The notes under the pieces were generated by a model. It saw only the letters and a list, made by a program, of their open reading frames with translations. It was not told the DNA's origin and made no database searches. From Hennigella sp045641165 (GTDB taxonomy: Bacteria; Bacillota_I; Bacilli_A; Mycoplasmatales; Mycoplasmoidaceae): 10,254 nt of DNA. This document shows positions 7,109-10,254 of the stretch, in pieces. The stretch spans positions 1 to 10,254 of the forward strand of contig JAZUGL010000012.1 of assembly GCA_045641165.1 (NCBI GenBank). Direction: 5' to 3'. Positions within the stretch are counted from its first letter, which is position 1. Each line of letters starts with the position of its first letter. Position numbers and translations under genes: made by a program.

Positions 7109-9802
7109 ATGAAAGAAAAGCTATTTAAGATAATAATGGCTGTTACAATTGTGCCCGGCGCTGCCGCCGCTGCAGCAATTGTAGCTTTTGCTTTAAATGA
7201 TCATCCACAGCCAGGACCAGAACCCGTGCCACCTGTTGTTCCATCTGGAGTAGTAGTTACTCCAGAAACTCTTACTTTAGAAGTTGATGGTAGATATCAA
7301 TTAAAAGCAAAAGTTGCACCCGAAGACGCACCACAAGATGTTGTGTGGAGCTCTTCTGAACCATCCATTGCTACAGTTGATTCCGGCGGGTGAGTTACTG
7401 CAAAACGCTCTACCGAAGGTGTACCACCAGTTCAGATAATGGCAACTTCCGCTGTTGATGAAAAACTTACGGGTGTGTGTCTTTTAACCATTACATCTAA
7501 ACCTATTTTTGTTGAACAAATAATTTTTGATCAATATACAATGAATTTGAATGTTGCTGGTGAAAGTGAAATTAAAGCAACAGTGTTACCTGCCGGCGCA
7601 CCCCAAACTTTATCCTGGTCTTCTAGCGACGATAAGGTGGCCACTGTTGACAACCATGGTAAAGTGAAGGCTCTTAAAACTGGTACTGCCACAATAAGGG
7701 CTACGGCGACAGATGGGTCTGGCAAGTTTGCTGATTGTCATGTTACCGTTACAACAATTACTCCTGAGAGGATAGAACTTGATCCAACAGAAATACCAAA
7801 ACTCGTGGTTGGCCATTCCAAAACAATTAGGGCTACAGTTCTGCCGCAAGGGGCCCCTCAACAAGTGACATGAACTTCTAGTGATGAATCAATTGCCACA
7901 GTTAATGACATTGGTTTGGTAACTGCAAAGGGCGTGGGTCCTGACGGCGCGACAGGTTCAGCCACCATAACAGCAACATCTGCCGAAAATCCACAAATAC
8001 AGAAAACTTGTGTAGTTTCAACATATAAACCATCGCCAACTGAAGGGTTTAATTGAGAAGTAATTGATGAAGAAGCAAAAACAGCTAAAATAACTAGTTA
8101 TGAGGGGGAGGCGAGCGATGTTGAAATTCCTTCTTTAGTTATAGATTCAACAACCTCCACACAATATACTATTGTCAAAATTGGAGAAGATGCTTTTAAC
8201 AATAATGCAAAAATCCAAACTTGTGTTATACCCCCCACTGTTAAAGAAATAGGTGCCCAGGCTTTTTATCAATCTCGACTTACAACAATTGAAGTCCCAT
8301 CCACTGTCGATAAAATTGGAGACAAGGCCTTTTATCGTTGTAACTATCTAATTACATCTATAATACAAGCGAGGGAAATAGGCTCAAACGCATTCAACTC
8401 GTGCGACACACTTCAAAACATTACATTAGGTATGGGTGTTGAAGAAGTTGGTAAGAACGCCTTTGCTAATAACCTACAACTGAAAATCATTAACATTTCT
8501 AAAACTGTGACAAACATAGACTCAACGGCTTTTGATCGTTCCAACAAAGACCTTGAAATAATTATTGTTGATGCTGAGAACCAACATTACACTTCAAACA
8601 AAAACGAAGGAAATTGTTTAATTAATATTGATAAGAAAGAATTAATGTTAGGTTGCAAAAATACAAAAATACCAACGACCGGAGTGGAAGCAATAGGGGC
8701 CGGAGCTTTTCGTGGTTGCCAAGAGTGATTGAATCCAAATATTCCAGAAGGTGTTGTATATATATATAATGATGCTTTTTTTGATTGCGTTATAAAAAAA
8801 CTTCTTATTCCGGCGAGCGTGAGCTATATACACACCCGCGCTTTTGCTGGTTCTTTTAATGACACATTCACCTCAATTAAAGTTGCCCCCGGCAACGTTG
8901 GAGGTTATACATCTGCGCCGCTTGGTGAAGAATGCAATGGTATTTTCTCCTGAACAAAGTTATGCTTTGGGGGTGCTGTAACAAAAGTACCTAACGGGAT
9001 AACATCCATAGCTCAATACGCCCTATCTGGCTCTTCTTTTAGCGAGTTTAACATTCCCGACTCTGTTGTGTTGATTGGTGAATATGCTTTCGAAAACTGC
9101 GAAAACCTTAAAAGACTTGTAATTCCTAATGTAGAGACAATACCAAGCTATATTTGTGATGAATGTAATTCATTAGAATATGTAGAATTGGGAAGTGGTG
9201 TGCGAGAGTTAAGTTTTGGATGTTTTGATGATTGTGATCGTTTGAAACACATTAAAATAAACGAAGGATTAACAACAATACCATATGCTTCTTTCTATAA
9301 TATGCCAGCAATAGAGGAAATTAATTTGCCACACTCCCTTACAACGGTTGAAAATTTTGCTTTTTGTTGTAGAAATGTTAAAAAAATAACATTCAATGGT
9401 ACAAAAGAAGAACTTAAAACGATTTTTAAAGATGTAACGATGGCTGGAGAACCATCTGATTGGGTTCCATTTGTTTGCACAGACGGCGCTTTCAATATAA
9501 AAGGAGACAGTATATTATCTTTCTTCTATGATATATCTATTAATAACGGGGGCTCAGTAATTAGCGTCGAGGGTCCTCCTGATAAATCAACTTCTGGTGA
9601 TGTATACATTAAATTTGATTCAAAAGGCAAAAAGGCCACAATAACAGCCAAACAACAAACTGAACAAGGTGGTTGGGTGGTTCTTTCTCAAGGGACAGAT
9701 TATTTTGTTGATGATAATACTAATACAATAACCATCTCAGCTTCTAAATGGCCACAGCCACCTGAAAAACAACCAATATATTTTGACATCAAACTTAATT
9801 AA
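7109..9802 (+). CDS. Predicted surface protein: BIG2 domains, BspA-type LRRs, X2-like end
   Basis: This is an intact 897-aa predicted surface protein. A basic start and hydrophobic, alanine-rich segment (residues 7-29, six alanines at 18-23) acts as signal peptide or anchor. No lipobox cysteine is present. A proline-rich linker (33-45) follows. Three BIG2-type Ig-like domains start near residues 46, 135 and 220, each with the WSSS/WTSS...ATV core (VVWSSSEPSIATV, LSWSSSDDKVATV, VTWTSSDESIATV). From about 311 to 800 run BspA/TpLRR-type leucine-rich repeats of the form IG..AF..C..L..I.IP..V (KEIGAQAFYQSRLTTIEVPS, ENCENLKRLVIPN). The last 75 or so residues (VLSQGTDYFVDDNTNTITIS) resemble an X2-like beta domain. 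Such proteins usually serve adhesion. TGA codons at 7391, 7871, 8054, 8726 and 8951 are Trp alongside several TGG. More frequent GCG, CCC, GGC and CGC codons than in neighbours suggest recent acquisition or distinct origin. Confidence 0.88.
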
Positions 9803-9830
9803 AAAAAGAGGCTCAAGCCTCTTTTTATTT
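9803..9830. terminator. Bidirectional intrinsic terminator
   Basis: AAAAAGAGGC (9803-9812) pairs perfectly with GCCTCTTTTT (9817-9826) around loop TCAA. The hairpin has a T-tract on the plus strand and, because of the A-run before it, another on the minus strand. It starts immediately after the surface protein's stop codon and lies just past the end of the minus-strand tRNA cluster, so it probably ends both transcripts. Confidence 0.88.
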
Positions 9831-9837
9831 TCCTTAT

Positions 9838-9911
9838 TGGAGCGGGTAATGGGAATCGAACCCACATTAATAGCTTGGAAGGCTATAGTTCTACCATTGA
9901 ACTATACCCGC
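9838..9911 (-). tRNA. tRNA-Gly (anticodon TCC)
   Basis: The acceptor GCGGGTA pairs with TACCCGC, discriminator T. The anticodon stem-loop is TAGC-CTTCCAA-GCTA and the T-loop is TTCGATT. CCA is encoded (9838-9840). It is the last gene of a five-tRNA transcription unit. In mollicutes a single UCC isoacceptor may read several glycine codons, but other glycine tRNAs could lie outside this window. Confidence 0.95.
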
Positions 9912-9917
9912 AACAAA

Positions 9918-10003
9918 TGGTGCTGAAAGAGGGACTTGAACCCTCACGATATTGCTATCACAGGATTTTAAGTCCTGTGCGTCTACCATTCCGCCACTTC
10001 AGC
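9918..10003 (-). tRNA. tRNA-Leu (anticodon TAA)
   Basis: This is a class II tRNA of 86 nt with a long variable arm (TGATAGCAATATCGTG). The acceptor is GCTGAAG/CTTTCAGC, the anticodon stem-loop CAGGA-CTTAAAA-TCCTG, the T-loop TTCAAGT, and CCA is encoded. Six bases separate it from tRNA-Gly and four from tRNA-Lys. Confidence 0.95.
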
Positions 10004-10007
10004 ATTA

Positions 10008-10082
10008 TGGTGCCCCACCGGAGACTCGAACTCCGGACCCCTTCATTAAAAGTGAAATGCTCTACCACTGAGCTAGTGGGAC
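10008..10082 (-). tRNA. tRNA-Lys (anticodon TTT)
   Basis: The acceptor GTCCCAC pairs with GTGGGGC (one T-G pair), discriminator A, CCA encoded. The D-arm is AGCTCAGTGGTAGAGC, the anticodon loop CTTTTAA, and the T-arm CCGGAGTTCGAGTCTCCGG. It is the third gene of the minus-strand tRNA unit. Confidence 0.95.
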
Positions 10083-10088
10083 ATAATT

Positions 10089-10163
10089 TGGCTGGGTAGG
10101 CTGGATTCGAACCAGCGCGTGTCAGAATCAAAATCTGATGCCTTACCGCTTGGCTACAACCCA
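10089..10163 (-). tRNA. tRNA-Gln (anticodon TTG)
   Basis: The 5' end TGGGTTG, D-arm AGCCAAGCGGTAAGGC, anticodon stem-loop CAGA-TTTTGAT-TCTG, T-arm GCTGGTTCGAATCCAGC and encoded CCA identify tRNA-Gln. The U1-A72 pair is typical of bacterial tRNA-Gln. In the acceptor stem position 6 (U) faces U67, a mismatch. Confidence 0.94.
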
Positions 10164-10168
10164 ATTAA

Positions 10169-10253
10169 TGGTGGACAGAAGTGGATTCGAACCACTGAAA
10201 CCGAAGGTGGCTGATTTACAGTCAGCTGCGTTTGGCCGCTTCGCTATCTGTCC
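10169..10253 (-). tRNA. tRNA-Tyr (anticodon GTA)
   Basis: This is a class II tRNA of 85 nt with a long variable arm (CACCTTCGGTTTC). The acceptor is GGACAGA/TTCTGTCC, the anticodon stem-loop GCTGA-CTGTAAA-TCAGC, the T-arm GTGGTTCGAATCCAC, and CCA is encoded. It is the first tRNA of the unit seen here. The promoter and any further tRNAs lie beyond the window edge. Confidence 0.94.
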
Positions 10254-10254
10254 G

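Noticed and set aside
7531..7864. Minus-strand frames opposite the BIG2 repeats
   Set aside because: They are antisense shadows caused by the GC-richer composition of the repeats.
7109..9802. Surface protein gene split into several ORFs
   Set aside because: I followed the frame through 7391, 7871, 8054, 8726 and 8951; each break is TGA in the same frame, with no frameshift, so the gene is intact.
9875..10164. Protein-like frames across the tRNA cluster, including one with RLELRTPSLK-type text
   Set aside because: These are translations of tRNA genes, a well-known source of false ORFs; the tRNA structures explain the sequence fully.
1..10254. CRISPR array, rRNA, riboswitch or replication origin
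   Set aside because: I found no regularly spaced repeats, rRNA-like sequence, conserved riboswitch or T-box core (including upstream of argS, which starts inside the previous gene), or DnaA-box cluster.

Overview
The window is AT-rich bacterial DNA that only makes sense with UGA read as tryptophan (genetic code 4). Every long gene here is interrupted by in-frame TGA codons at positions where tryptophan fits its family, for example the W before PQ in the PQ-loop motifs. There are no clear Shine-Dalgarno sites, and genes abut or overlap. This points to a mollicute (Mycoplasma-like). I cannot place it to species.

Layout. 1-308: the frame-disrupted 3' part of what looks like a TetR-type regulator. 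317-3107: three tandem paralogues encoding membrane proteins with two PQ-loop halves each (288, 306 and 321 aa). The first ends in a hairpin terminator. The second has its own -10 box and appears to be co-transcribed with the third and with a 546-aa YtcJ-like amidohydrolase (3107-4747); the junctions are TAATATG and TAATG. Together they suggest transport of a small metabolite coupled to its hydrolysis, substrate unknown.

4749-7023, minus strand: a two-gene operon, a divergent HhH-GPD DNA glycosylase (7023-6409) overlapping by 8 nt the start of arginyl-tRNA synthetase argS (6416-4749). argS converges on the amidohydrolase gene with one base between their stops.

7024-7108: a short divergent promoter region holding a perfect 10-bp hairpin. 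7109-9802: an 897-aa predicted surface protein with an N-terminal hydrophobic segment, three BIG2-type Ig-like domains, a long BspA-type leucine-rich-repeat region and a C-terminal X2-like beta domain. Its base and codon usage is visibly more GC-rich than its neighbours, so it may be acquired. A bidirectional terminator follows.

9838-10253, minus strand: five closely packed tRNA genes with encoded CCA ends, in transcription order Tyr-Gln-Lys-Leu-Gly.

The -10 boxes I can see sit only 6-7 nt from the ATG in three cases (13 nt in a fourth), which suggests leaderless or near-leaderless mRNAs. I saw no CRISPR array, insertion sequence, rRNA or replication origin.
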